Assembly: GCA_026126065.1 (NCBI GenBank)
Contig: JAHCJY010000005.1
Coordinates: forward strand, 251,058-315,057
Reading direction: 5' to 3'
DNA length: 64,000 bases
From: Bauldia sp.
GTDB lineage: Bacteria; Pseudomonadota; Alphaproteobacteria; Rhizobiales; Kaistiaceae
In this document: one piece after another, positions 17,040-26,001 of the stretch
Layout of the letters: each line of letters starts with the position of its first letter
Numbering within the stretch: the stretch's first letter is position 1
The notes under the pieces: generated by a model
What the model was told of the DNA's origin: nothing
The model's input: the letters and a program-made list of their open reading frames with translations, nothing else
The model's database searches: none
Translations under genes and position numbers: made by a program

Positions 17040-18185
17040 ATGCCTCCCGAGACGGTCGCACCGGCAGGAGGGCCGCCGCCGACCTTTCGCCGCCAGATCT
17101 GGTTCTGGCTCGGCGCCCTGGTTTTCTTCCTCGGCTTCCTCTTCCTTTTCTCGTCGATCCTGCTGCCGTTCGTGGCCGGCGCCGCGCTCGCCTATCTCCT
17201 CGACCCGGTAGCGGACTGGCTCGAGCGACGCGGACTCAGCCGTACGGCGGCAACGCTGCTGATGCTGGTGATCTTCGCGGTCCTCTTCCTGCTGCTTCTG
17301 GTGCTGCTCATTCCGGCGCTTGTCGCCCAGCTCTCGGGTCTCATCGCCCAGCTGCCGGATTTCGCGCTGCGGCTGCAGGAACTGGTCGAGCCGCTCCTCA
17401 ACAGCGAGATGGCGCGGAATATCGGCCTCGACGTCGAGACCATCCGCGGCCAGCTGGGGAATTTCGTCGAGCCGGCGGCGGCCTGGCTGGCAGCGATCGT
17501 GGCCTCGGTCTGGAGCGGCGGTCAGGCGCTCATCGGCGTCCTGTCGCTCCTCGTCATCACGCCGGTTGTCGCGTTCTACCTCCTGCACGACTGGGACCGC
17601 ATGACCGCACGGGTCGATCACTGGCTGCCGCGCCAGCATGCCCCGGTCATCCGCGACCTCGCCCGCCAGATGAGCCGGGCGATCTCCGGCTTCATTCGCG
17701 GGCAGGGGCTGCTCTGTCTCGTCCTCGGCATCTTCTATGCTGCGGCCCTGTCGGCGATCGGCCTGAACTTCGGCCTCCTGATCGGTCTCGTTGCCGGGCT
17801 CCTCAGCTTCATCCCCTTCGTCGGCACGGTGGTGGGCTTCGTCATCTCCGTGGGTGTCGCTGCAGTCCAGTTTCCGCCCGAGTGGATCTGGGTCGCCATC
17901 ACCGCCGCAATCTTCATTTTCGGCCAGTTCCTCGAAGGCTACATCCTGCAGCCGCGCCTGGTGGGCAACAGTGTCGGCCTTCATCCGGTCTGGCTGATGT
18001 TCGCCCTCTTCGCCTTCAGCCTTCTCTTCGGCTTCGTCGGGACGCTCATTGCCGTCCCCGTCGCCGCGATGGTCGGCGTCCTCGTCCGCTTCGCCATCAA
18101 CCAGTATCTCTCGAGCTCATACTACGGCACCGCGCCGCCGCCGGCCCTCCCGGCGGAGCCGCCGAGCCCGGCTCCGGCGGAGTGA
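17040..18185 (+). CDS. AI-2E family transporter / PerM-like permease
   Basis: A 381-residue inner-membrane protein with about eight hydrophobic segments in the usual PerM/AI-2E layout: two near the N-terminus, a long soluble part (about residues 90-190), then a cluster to the C-terminus with the family-like blocks FIPFVGTVVGF and LVGNSVGLHPVWLM. Members export varied small molecules or drive Na+/H+ exchange; the substrate is unknown. The tail is rich in Pro and Ala. The ATG at 17040 follows AGGAG closely and is 12 bases after the previous stop, so the two genes are one operon. A hairpin separates it from hdaA. Confidence 0.88.
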   Translation: MPPETVAPAGGPPPTFRRQIWFWLGALVFFLGFLFLFSSILLPFVAGAALAYLLDPVADWLERRGLSRTAATLLMLVIFAVLFLLLLVLLIPALVAQLSGLIAQLPDFALRLQELVEPLLNSEMARNIGLDVETIRGQLGNFVEPAAAWLAAIVASVWSGGQALIGVLSLLVITPVVAFYLLHDWDRMTARVDHWLPRQHAPVIRDLARQMSRAISGFIRGQGLLCLVLGIFYAAALSAIGLNFGLLIGLVAGLLSFIPFVGTVVGFVISVGVAAVQFPPEWIWVAITAAIFIFGQFLEGYILQPRLVGNSVGLHPVWLMFALFAFSLLFGFVGTLIAVPVAAMVGVLVRFAINQYLSSSYYGTAPPPALPAEPPSPAPAE

Positions 18186-18207
18186 TCCCCGGCGTTTCCC
18201 GGGGATC
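18184..18207 (+). promoter_or_regulatory. Nine-bp hairpin between the PerM-like gene and hdaA
   Basis: GATCCCCGG (18184-18192) pairs exactly with CCGGGGATC (18199-18207) around a six-base loop. It begins inside the stop codon of the upstream gene and ends 12 bases before the hdaA ATG, so it could partly stop transcription, protect the upstream mRNA or limit hdaA translation. No T-run follows. Confidence 0.45.
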
Positions 18208-18219
18208 GGCGCAGCTGCG

Positions 18220-18909
18220 ATGACCGGCGCGCAACTCGCCTTGCCGCTCGATCTGCCTCCGGCGCTCGGCCGCGACGACTTCATCGTCGGCGCGGCCAAT
18301 CGCGCCGCGCTCGCGCTGATCGAAGCCTGGCCCGCCTGGCCGGCGCCAGTGGTTGCACTCTCGGGCCCCGCGGGTTCGGGCAAGAGCCATCTCGTGGCGA
18401 TCTGGCAGGAAATCGCGGGCGGCCGTTCGATCGCCGCCGCAGCGCTCACCGAAGCCGCAATCGACGAACTTGTGGCCGCCAATGCCGTTTCCGTCGAGGA
18501 CATCGACCGCGGCTCCTATGACGATTTGGCCCTCTTCCATCTCCTCAACCGGGCTCGCGAGCGCGGCGCGACCGTGCTTCTCACCGCGCGGGGAACGATT
18601 GCCGGTGGCGGGGCATTGCCGGACCTCGTCTCGCGACTCCGCGCGGCGCATCCCGTCGCCGTTGCCGCCCCCGACGAGACCCTTCTCGCCCGGGTGCTGG
18701 TAAAACTGTTCGCCGACCGGCAGCTGGCCGTCGGCAGACCTCTGATCGATTACCTCGTCCCGCGCATCGAGCGCTCGTTCTCGGCGGCGGCGGCGCTGGT
18801 GCGCGAACTCGACCGCGTGGCGCTCGCGACCGGCCGTCCCGTGACGCGGCGGCTGGCAGCGCAGCTTCTTCGCGATGAAAGCATCGTCGAACCGGACGAA
18901 GAGGAATGA
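18220..18909 (+). CDS. hdaA: DnaA-related regulator HdaA
   Basis: A 229-residue protein equivalent to the AAA+ part of DnaA without the DNA-binding domain, as in Hda/HdaA. These stimulate ATP hydrolysis by DnaA together with the sliding clamp and so prevent re-initiation of replication. Walker A is GPAGSGKSHL and Walker B VEDIDR. The N-terminus MTGAQLALPLDLPP contains the QLALPLD type of clamp-binding motif seen at the start of Hda proteins. ATG 18220 is used because of that motif; a longer frame upstream overlaps the PerM-like gene. hdaA before ppk is a conserved alphaproteobacterial order. Confidence 0.93.
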   Translation: MTGAQLALPLDLPPALGRDDFIVGAANRAALALIEAWPAWPAPVVALSGPAGSGKSHLVAIWQEIAGGRSIAAAALTEAAIDELVAANAVSVEDIDRGSYDDLALFHLLNRARERGATVLLTARGTIAGGGALPDLVSRLRAAHPVAVAAPDETLLARVLVKLFADRQLAVGRPLIDYLVPRIERSFSAAAALVRELDRVALATGRPVTRRLAAQLLRDESIVEPDEEE

Positions 18910-18953
18910 ATGGTCACAATTCCGTAGTAGATTGATGGTTCAGGCAAGATCCC

Positions 18954-21149
18954 ATGGAACAGACCATCACCGACGCGTCCCAGCCGACCCCGGCCACCGC
19001 CCCTCCGCCGTCCGAAGGGGAACGTCTCCGGTCGCATCCCGACCGGTTCGTCAACCGCGAGATATCGTGGCTGCATTTCAACCGGCGCGTGCTCGAGGAG
19101 GCGTCGAGCCAGACGCACCCGCTGCTGGAGCGGCTCCGCTTCCTGTCGATCTCGGCGAACAACCTCGACGAATTCTTCATGGTGCGCGTCGCCGGCCTGA
19201 AGGGCCAGGTTCGCGAGGGCATCGCGCTCCTGTCCGATGACGGACGGACGCCGGCCGAGCAGCTTCGCGTCATCAGCGACAGCGTGGTCCGTCTCACCCA
19301 GGACCAGCAGGTTGTCTGGGCCGGCCTCCGCCGCGAACTCGCCCGGGCCGGCATCGTCCTCGTCGACAGTCCGGACCTGACGGGCGTCGAGCGCGAATGG
19401 CTGAAGAACCACTTCCTCGAATCGATCTTCCCGGTGCTGACGCCGCTGGCGATCGACCCGGCGCATCCATTCCCGTTCATCCCGAACCTCGGCTTCTCGC
19501 TCGCGCTGCAGCTTGTCCGGCTGCGGACCGGCGCGCGGATGAACGCGCTCATCCGCGTTCCGGGAACGATCAGCCGGTTCATCCAGCTTCCGGAGTCGGA
19601 GCCGGGCATCCACCGGTTCATCAGCCTCGAACAGGCAATCGCCCTCTTCACCGACCGCCTCTTCCCCGGCCACAAGGTCGAGGGACAGGCGGCGTTCCGC
19701 GTCATCCGCGACTCGGACCTCGAGGTCGAGGAAGAGGCGGAAGACCTCGTCCGCCTGTTCGAGACGGCGCTCAAGCGCCGCCGGCGCGGGTCGGTGATCC
19801 GCCTCGAGGTCGAGCAGTCGATGCCGCCGGCGCTGATCCAACTGGTGGGCCGCCAGCTCGGCATCGCGGGAGAGGAGATGTTCGTGGTCGACGGGCTGCT
19901 CGCCCTCAACGATCTCTCGCAGCTGGTCGCCGTCGACCGGCCGGCGCTGAAATTCGAGCCGTTCACGCCGCGCTTCCCCGAGCGCATCCGCGATTTCGGC
20001 GGCGATTGCTTCGCGGCCATCGGCAAGAAGGACCTCGTCGTCCATCACCCATACGAATCCTTCGACGTGGTGGTGCAGTTCCTTCTCCAGGCCGCCGCCG
20101 ACCCCAATGTCGTCGCGATCAAGCAGACGCTCTACCGGACGTCGAAGGATTCGCCGATCGTGAAGGCGCTGGTCGAGGCGGCTGAGAACGGCAAGTCCGT
20201 CACCGCTCTCATCGAGCTCAAGGCGCGCTTCGACGAAGAGGCGAACATCCGCTGGGCGCGTGACCTCGAGCGCGCCGGCGTCCAGGTCGTCTACGGCTTC
20301 GTCGAGCTGAAGACGCACGCGAAGCTGTCGCTCGTCGTCCGCCGCGAATCGGGCCGCCTGACGAGCTTCGTCCACATCGGCACCGGCAACTACCACCCGG
20401 TGACGGCGCGCATCTACACGGACCTCTCGTTCTTCTCGGCCGATCCGGTCATTGCGCGGGATGTCGGGCGGGTCTTCAACTTCATCACCGGCTATTCCGA
20501 GCCGGTGGAGCTCGAACGCATCGCCATCTCGCCGACGATGCTGCGCAGCCACATGCTCAAGCTGATCCAGGCCGAGGTCGACCATGTGAAGGCCGGCCGT
20601 CCGGGCCAGATCTGGATGAAGATGAACGCGCTCGTCGATCCGCAGATCATCGATGCGCTGTATGACGCGAGCCGCGCCGGCGTCGAAATCGACATCGTTG
20701 CCCGCGGCATCTGCTGCCTCCGACCCGGCATTCCGGGGCTCTCGGAGCGCATTCGCGTGAAGTCCATCGTCGGGCGCTTCCTCGAACATGCCCGCATCTT
20801 CTGCTTCGGCAACGGCGCGGGCCTGCCGTCGCCGGAGGCGCTCGTCTACATCGGCTCGCCTGACATGATGCAGCGCAATCTCGACCGACGCGTCGAGGCG
20901 GTGGTGCCGATCCTCAACCCCACGGTCCACCAGCAGATCCTCGACCAGATCATGGTCGCCAACCTTGCCGACAACCAGCAGAGCTGGAAGGTGCTGCCGG
21001 ACGGGACGTCGGTCCGGGTATTGCCGCGCAAGGGCGAAAGGCGCTTTAACGCCCATCAGTATTTCATGACCAATCCGAGTCTCTCGGGCCGTGGAAAATC
21101 CCTCAAGCTCGATTCCCCCAAGGCCATCCGACGTCGGCCTCGTGCTTGA
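18954..21149 (+). CDS. ppk1: Polyphosphate kinase 1
   Basis: Ppk1 polymerises the gamma-phosphate of ATP into inorganic polyphosphate at the membrane. The 731-residue protein begins with the PPK N-domain ([20 protein letters not shown]) and contains the phospholipase-D-like catalytic half. The autophosphorylated histidine is in [12 protein letters not shown], and a second His-containing block follows at [19 protein letters not shown]. Length is typical. ATG 18954 is 44 bases after hdaA. Its 3' end overlaps the start region of ppx, so synthesis and breakdown of polyphosphate are coupled in one transcript. Confidence 0.97.
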   Translation: MEQTITDASQPTPATAPPPSEGERLRSHPDRFVNREISWLHFNRRVLEEASSQTHPLLERLRFLSISANNLDEFFMVRVAGLKGQVREGIALLSDDGRTPAEQLRVISDSVVRLTQDQQVVWAGLRRELARAGIVLVDSPDLTGVEREWLKNHFLESIFPVLTPLAIDPAHPFPFIPNLGFSLALQLVRLRTGARMNALIRVPGTISRFIQLPESEPGIHRFISLEQAIALFTDRLFPGHKVEGQAAFRVIRDSDLEVEEEAEDLVRLFETALKRRRRGSVIRLEVEQSMPPALIQLVGRQLGIAGEEMFVVDGLLALNDLSQLVAVDRPALKFEPFTPRFPERIRDFGGDCFAAIGKKDLVVHHPYESFDVVVQFLLQAAADPNVVAIKQTLYRTSKDSPIVKALVEAAENGKSVTALIELKARFDEEANIRWARDLERAGVQVVYGFVELKTHAKLSLVVRRESGRLTSFVHIGTGNYHPVTARIYTDLSFFSADPVIARDVGRVFNFITGYSEPVELERIAISPTMLRSHMLKLIQAEVDHVKAGRPGQIWMKMNALVDPQIIDALYDASRAGVEIDIVARGICCLRPGIPGLSERIRVKSIVGRFLEHARIFCFGNGAGLPSPEALVYIGSPDMMQRNLDRRVEAVVPILNPTVHQQILDQIMVANLADNQQSWKVLPDGTSVRVLPRKGERRFNAHQYFMTNPSLSGRGKSLKLDSPKAIRRRPRA

Positions 21150-22668
21150 TTCGGACGGCCGGGAGGTCGCGCCCGGGCGGATCAACGGCCAGGCGCCGAT
21201 CGCGGTCATCGACATCGGCTCGAACTCGGTCCGCCTCGTCGTCTACGAACGGCTGAGCCGCTCCCCGACCCAGCTCTTCAACGAGAAGGCGCTCTGCGGC
21301 CTTGGGCGCGGCGTCCAGACGACGGGCCGCATGGATGACGGCGCGGTGGCGTCCGCGGTGGCCTCGCTCCGGCGCTTTCGCGCCATCAACGACCAGATCG
21401 GCGTCGGGTCGGTCCATGTGCTGGCCACCGCAGCGGTGCGCGGCGCGAAGAACGGCAATGATTTCATCCAGGAGGTCGAGCGCATCACCGGCGTTGCGCC
21501 CTCGGTGATCTCTGGCCCGGAGGAGGCGCGCCTGTCGGCAATGGGCATCATCGCCGGCGTCGTCAACCCTGACGGCATCGCCGGCGATCTTGGCGGAGGC
21601 AGCCTCGAGATCGTGGACATCCGCGGCCAGGAGATCGGGGCAGGCGAGACGTTCCCGCTCGGCGGCCTGGCTCTCGAAAGCGCGTCAGGCAGCGATGTCG
21701 GCAAGGCCGAGAAGATCGCAGAAAAAGCCCTCGAAGCCTCAAAGGTACTCGACAAGGGCAAGAAGCGGGACTTCTACGCCATCGGCGGGACGTGGCGGTC
21801 GCTCGCACGCCTGCACATGCAGCAGACGGGCTATCCGCTGCGCGTCATGCATCAGTACGCGATCGATACCAGCGAGGCCGTGGAGTTCTGCCGCATGGTC
21901 GCGCGCCACGACGTCGAATCGCTCGATTCGATCGAGGCGGTGTCCAAGAGCCGGCGCGGCCTCCTCCGGTACGGGGCGGTCGTGCTGGGCGAGATCCTTG
22001 CCGCGATGAAGCCGGCACGGCTGGTGATGTCGGCTCTGGGCCTCCGCGAAGGCCATCTTTACGATCTCCTCCCGGAGAACCTCCGCAGCGAGGATCCGCT
22101 CCTTGTGGCGTCCGACGAGTTCGCCGTGCTGCGGTCGCGCTCGCCCGCCCATGCCCGCGAACTCGCCGCCTGGACCGACGGCGCCTTCGCCGCCCTCGGC
22201 GTCAGCGAGAACGCGGAGGAGGTTCGCCTTCGGAAGGCGGCCTGCCTTCTCGCCGATATCGGCTGGCGCGCCCACGCCGAGTACCGCGGCCTGCAGAGCC
22301 TCAACATGATCGCCAACGCCGCCTTCAACGGCATCGACCACCCGGGCAGGGCGTTCCTGGCGCTTGCGATCTACTACCGCCACGAAGGCGTCGGCGCCGA
22401 GGCCGCGTCACCGCGGTTGCGCGAGATCGCCTCGCCACGCCTCATCGAGCGCGCCCGCGTGCTCGGCGCGACGCTTCGTGTGGCGCACATGATCTCCGCC
22501 GCCATGCCGGGCGTGGTAACCCGCGTCCGGCTCGAGCAGCGCGGTGGCGAACTCGTGCTCGTGCTGCCGCCGGACCTTCAGCCGCTCGCCGGCGAGCGCG
22601 TGATGCGCCGCCTGTCGTCGCTGGGAAAGCTGATCGGCAAGCAGGCCGCTATCGTGATCGAGGCTTAG
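21091..22668 (+). CDS. ppx: Exopolyphosphatase (Ppx/GppA family)
   Basis: Ppx removes terminal phosphates from polyphosphate or from pppGpp. The 525-residue protein has the actin-like ATPase fold: phosphate loop 1 [24 protein letters not shown], and phosphate loop 2 [10 protein letters not shown], followed by an HD-like C-terminal domain typical of the alphaproteobacterial form. The start is uncertain. ATG 21091 overlaps ppk by 59 bases; GTG 21142 would overlap only the ppk stop and still precede the conserved core. Either way ppk and ppx are translationally linked. Confidence 0.95.
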   Translation: MENPSSSIPPRPSDVGLVLDSDGREVAPGRINGQAPIAVIDIGSNSVRLVVYERLSRSPTQLFNEKALCGLGRGVQTTGRMDDGAVASAVASLRRFRAINDQIGVGSVHVLATAAVRGAKNGNDFIQEVERITGVAPSVISGPEEARLSAMGIIAGVVNPDGIAGDLGGGSLEIVDIRGQEIGAGETFPLGGLALESASGSDVGKAEKIAEKALEASKVLDKGKKRDFYAIGGTWRSLARLHMQQTGYPLRVMHQYAIDTSEAVEFCRMVARHDVESLDSIEAVSKSRRGLLRYGAVVLGEILAAMKPARLVMSALGLREGHLYDLLPENLRSEDPLLVASDEFAVLRSRSPAHARELAAWTDGAFAALGVSENAEEVRLRKAACLLADIGWRAHAEYRGLQSLNMIANAAFNGIDHPGRAFLALAIYYRHEGVGAEAASPRLREIASPRLIERARVLGATLRVAHMISAAMPGVVTRVRLEQRGGELVLVLPPDLQPLAGERVMRRLSSLGKLIGKQAAIVIEA

Positions 22669-22671
22669 CGG

Positions 22672-22729
22672 GGCAGTCGGCAATAGACAGTCGGCAGTCG
22701 GTCAGGGCGATTGCCCGTTGCCGATTGCC
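22672..22729. terminator. Hairpin between convergent ppx and rnd
   Basis: GGCAGTCGGCAA (22672-22683) pairs with TTGCCGATTGCC (22718-22729) over 12 positions with one G-T pair. The loop repeats CAGTCGGCAGTCGG, giving alternative pairings. No T-run follows. It is placed to separate the convergent ppx and rnd transcripts. Confidence 0.5.
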
Positions 22730-22744
22730 CACTGCCGCGAAGGG

Positions 22745-23923
22745 CTACTCCGCCGCTTCCGCTTCGCCCGAGGCGACGGACTCCACAAGCAGCACCTTCC
22801 GCCCGTCGAGTTTCAGCGCCACCTCGCCGCGCTTGAGCCGCAGCGCCGTGTCGCCGAAGAGCTGCCGCCGCCAGCCCGAGAGGGCTGGGACATCCGCCTC
22901 GTCGTCCGCCGCGATCGCTTCGAGGTCATCGACATTGGCGATCAGCTTGGGCGCCACACCATGGCTCTCGGAGGTCATCTTGAGGAGGACCTTCAGGAGA
23001 TCGACCGCAGCGCCATTGGTGTCGCCGTTCGACCGTTCACGCGGCAGCTTCGGCAACTGGTCGCGCGGGATCGCCAGCACACGGTTGACGATCGCAAGGA
23101 TCTCCTCGCCGGAGCGCGACCGGGCAAAGCCCTGGCCGATCGTGCGGAGCGCCGTCAATGCCTCCTCGGTGGCCGGCTGCTGCGCGGCGATCTCGTAGAG
23201 CGCGTCGTCCTTGAGGACACGGCCGCGCGGCATGTCCCGCCGCTGCGCCTCGCGCTCGCGCCACGCCGCCAGCTCCTTCGCCAGTTGGAGCTCCACCGGC
23301 CGCCGGGCGCGCATCTTCAGGCGCTTCCACGCGTCCTCCGGCTCCTGCCGGTAGGTCTCGACGGAGGTGAGAATGTCCATCTCGGTCTTAAGCCAGTCAC
23401 GCCGTCCCGCGGTCGTGAGCTGCGCGGTGAGCTTCTGGTGCACCTCGCGGAGGTGGGTCACGTCCTCGATGGCGTAGGTGATCTGCTTCTCCGACAGCGG
23501 ACGACGGGCCCAGTCCGTGAAGCGCGAGGACTTGTCGATCCGGCCGCCGGTGAGGCGCTGGACGAGCTGCTCGTAGCTGATCGAATCGCCGAAGCCGCAC
23601 ACCATTGCCGCGACCTGCGTATCGAAGATCGGGTGCGGAATGAGGCCGCCGAGATGCCAGACGATCTCGATGTCCTGCCGTCCCGAATGGAAGACCTTCA
23701 GCACCGCCTCGTTCGCCATCAGGCGGAAGAACGGGTCGAGGTCGATACCGGGTGCCATCGCATCCACGATGACGGCCTCGTCGGGGCTCGCCATCTGGAT
23801 GACGCAAAGCTTCGGCCAATAGGTCGTCTCGCGCATGAACTCGGTGTCGACGGTAATGGTGTCGGCCCGGGCGAGGCGGTCGCATGCCGCGGCGAGTTCC
23901 GCGGTTTTCGTGATGAGCTCCAT
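22745..23923 (-). CDS. rnd: Ribonuclease D
   Basis: RNase D trims the 3' ends of tRNA and other stable RNAs. The 392-residue protein has the DEDD exonuclease motifs: TVDTEFMRE (Exo I), HSGRQDIEIVW (Exo II) and a Tyr-type Exo III, YAIEDVTHL. An HRDC-like helical domain follows (about residues 200-290). ATG ending 23923 (MELITKTAEL) is chosen as the homologous start. It is divergent from aspS, with about 170 bases between them, and convergent with ppx. Confidence 0.95.
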   Translation of the reverse strand: MELITKTAELAAACDRLARADTITVDTEFMRETTYWPKLCVIQMASPDEAVIVDAMAPGIDLDPFFRLMANEAVLKVFHSGRQDIEIVWHLGGLIPHPIFDTQVAAMVCGFGDSISYEQLVQRLTGGRIDKSSRFTDWARRPLSEKQITYAIEDVTHLREVHQKLTAQLTTAGRRDWLKTEMDILTSVETYRQEPEDAWKRLKMRARRPVELQLAKELAAWREREAQRRDMPRGRVLKDDALYEIAAQQPATEEALTALRTIGQGFARSRSGEEILAIVNRVLAIPRDQLPKLPRERSNGDTNGAAVDLLKVLLKMTSESHGVAPKLIANVDDLEAIAADDEADVPALSGWRRQLFGDTALRLKRGEVALKLDGRKVLLVESVASGEAEAAE

Positions 23924-24017
23924 GCCTGTCCTATAGTCCTTCGCGCCGCACTTGTCGCCATTCAGGGAATGCAGGCAAGCCATTGATCCCATGCCGTTCC
24001 GGCACTACCCGCTTGCC

Positions 24018-24046
24018 TTGACAAAGGTGGGGGCACATGTGCTTCT
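24018..24046 (+). promoter_or_regulatory. Possible aspS promoter
   Basis: TTGACA at 24018-24023 is a perfect -35 hexamer, followed after 17 bases by GCTTCT at 24041, a poor -10. It lies about 50 bases upstream of the aspS ATG in the divergent rnd-aspS region. Alphaproteobacterial housekeeping promoters often keep only the -35 element. Confidence 0.35.
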
Positions 24047-24096
24047 CCCGGCCGTCGGACGGGGGTTCCGGCTTCCACGAAGGTCGGGTTTTCGCC

Positions 24097-25869
24097 ATGC
24101 ACGCGTATCGCAGCCACACTTGCGGCGCCTTGCGCGCCAGTGATGTCGGCAGCGCGGTGCGCCTCTCGGGCTGGGTCCATCGCGTCCGCGACCATGGCGG
24201 GCTGCTCTTCATCGACCTTCGCGACCACTACGGCGTCACGCAGATCGTCGCCGATCCCGATTCGTCGGGCTTCAGGGTCGCGGAGACGGTGCGGGCCGAG
24301 TGGGTCATCCGGATCGACGGCACCGTGAAGGCGCGCACGCCGGAGACGGTGAACGCCGGCCTGCCGACCGGTGAGATCGAGGTGTTCGCGGGCGACATCG
24401 AGGTTCTCTCCGCCGCTGCGGAACTGCCGATGCCGGTCTTCGGAGATACGGAGTACCCGGAGGACACGCGGCTGCGCTACCGCTTCCTCGATCTTCGCCG
24501 CGACCGCCTGCACAGGAACGTCGTCCGCCGTTCGAACATCATCTCATCGATCCGCCGCCGCATGACCGGCGCCGGCTTCATGGAATTCCAGACGCCGATC
24601 CTGACGGCGTCCTCGCCGGAAGGCGCGCGCGACTTCCTCGTGCCGTCGCGGCTCCACCCCGGCAAGTTCTACGCGCTGCCGCAGGCGCCGCAGCAGTTCA
24701 AGCAGCTGGCGATGATCGCCGGCTTCGACCGCTACTTCCAGATCGCGCCGTGTTTTCGCGATGAGGACGCCCGCGCCGACCGGTCGCCCGGCGAGTTCTA
24801 CCAGCTCGACATCGAGATGAGCTTCGTCACGCAGGAAGACGTGTTCCAGGCCGTCGAGCCGGTGCTGCGCGACCTCTTCGTGGAGTTCGGCAACGGCAAG
24901 CCGGTCACCGAATCCTTCCCGCGCATCCCGTATGCGACGGCGCTGCGCAAGTATGGCTCCGACAAGCCGGACCTGCGCAACCCGATCGAGATGGAGGCCG
25001 TCACCGACCACTTCCGCGATTCGGGCTTCCGCGTCTTCGCGGGCCAGATTGCTGCCGACCCCAAGGTCGAGGTGTGGGCCATTCCCGCGCCGACCGGCGG
25101 CAATCGCGCCTTCTGCGACCGCATGAACTCGTGGGCCCAGGGCGAGGGCCAGCCGGGCCTCGGCTACATCTTCTTCCGCGACGACGGCGAGGGCGCCGGC
25201 CCGATCGCCAAGAACATCGGCCCGGAGCGGACGATGGCCCTCCGCGAGCAGCTCGCCCTCGGCGACGGCGATGCCGTGTTCTTCGTCTGCGGCGACCCGG
25301 CGGTGATGCGCCCGTTCGCGGGCTCCGCGCGCACGAAGGTCGGCACCGACCTCAACCTGATCGACAAGGACCGTTTCGCCTTCTGCTGGATCGTCGATTT
25401 CCCGATGTTCGAGTGGAACGAGGACGAGAAGCGCGTCGACTTCTCGCATAACCCGTTCTCGATGCCGCAGGGCGGCCTCGAGGCGCTCGAGACGCAGGAC
25501 CCGCTGACGATCAACGCCTTCCAGTACGACATCGTCTGCAATGGCATCGAGCTCTCGTCAGGCGCCATCCGCAACCACGTGCCGGGTATCATGCGGAAGG
25601 CATTCGCCATCGCGGGCTATGGCGAGGACGTGCTGGAGGCCAAGTTCGGCGGCATGCTCCGCGCCCTGCAGTATGGTGCCCCGCCGCACGGCGGCATCGC
25701 GCCCGGCATCGACCGCATCGTCATGCTCCTGTGCGGCGAGGACAATCTCCGCGAGGTGACGATGTTCCCGATGAACCAGCGCGCCGAAGACCTCCTGATG
25801 GGCGCGCCCTCGGAGGTGACGCCGAAGCAGCTTCGCGAACTCCACATCCGGCTCAACCTGCCGGAGTAG
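24097..25869 (+). CDS. aspS: Aspartyl-tRNA synthetase
   Basis: AspRS charges tRNA with aspartate. The 590-residue protein is the bacterial type: an N-terminal OB anticodon-binding domain ([21 protein letters not shown] is its hallmark region), class II motif 2 [19 protein letters not shown], a GAD insertion domain of about 130 residues, and motif 3 [16 protein letters not shown] 24097 ([10 protein letters not shown]) is the homologous start; an extension to 24037 is not supported. A half copy of a palindromic element and a strong terminator follow it. Confidence 0.97.
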   Translation: MHAYRSHTCGALRASDVGSAVRLSGWVHRVRDHGGLLFIDLRDHYGVTQIVADPDSSGFRVAETVRAEWVIRIDGTVKARTPETVNAGLPTGEIEVFAGDIEVLSAAAELPMPVFGDTEYPEDTRLRYRFLDLRRDRLHRNVVRRSNIISSIRRRMTGAGFMEFQTPILTASSPEGARDFLVPSRLHPGKFYALPQAPQQFKQLAMIAGFDRYFQIAPCFRDEDARADRSPGEFYQLDIEMSFVTQEDVFQAVEPVLRDLFVEFGNGKPVTESFPRIPYATALRKYGSDKPDLRNPIEMEAVTDHFRDSGFRVFAGQIAADPKVEVWAIPAPTGGNRAFCDRMNSWAQGEGQPGLGYIFFRDDGEGAGPIAKNIGPERTMALREQLALGDGDAVFFVCGDPAVMRPFAGSARTKVGTDLNLIDKDRFAFCWIVDFPMFEWNEDEKRVDFSHNPFSMPQGGLEALETQDPLTINAFQYDIVCNGIELSSGAIRNHVPGIMRKAFAIAGYGEDVLEAKFGGMLRALQYGAPPHGGIAPGIDRIVMLLCGEDNLREVTMFPMNQRAEDLLMGAPSEVTPKQLRELHIRLNLPE

Positions 25870-25877
25870 GCGACGCC

Positions 25878-25902
25878 TGCCGGGTCAAGCCCGGCAATGA
25901 CG
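25878..25902. repeat. Half copy of the palindromic element seen at 1096-1231
   Basis: TGCCGGGTCAAGCCCGGCA followed by ATGACG repeats the core of one arm of the large inverted repeat near the left end. It lies just after the aspS stop and folds alone into a short stem (TGCCGGG / CCCGGCA). Confidence 0.6.
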
Positions 25903-25944
25903 AATGAGGGGGGCCGGACCAGCCGCCGTCTCTTCGCTACTGAC

Positions 25945-25980
25945 AAAGAAAAAAGCCCGCCAAACGGCGGGCTTCTTCAT
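25945..25980. terminator. Bidirectional intrinsic terminator between aspS and the exported-protein gene
   Basis: AAGCCCGCC (25953-25961), loop AAAC, GGCGGGCTT (25966-25974) form a nine-bp stem. Read leftward the stem is followed by a run of T (complement of GAAAAA at 25949-25954), a classical intrinsic terminator for the gene ending at 26002. Read rightward the tract TCTTCATTT is weaker but may stop aspS transcription. Confidence 0.85.
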
Positions 25981-26001
25981 TTCGCGCGATGCGACGCGTC
26001 C

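Noticed and set aside
18750..21215. An 821-codon frame antisense to ppk
   Set aside because: Composition is Arg/Asp/Glu-biased with no recognisable fold; ppk on the plus strand is certain.
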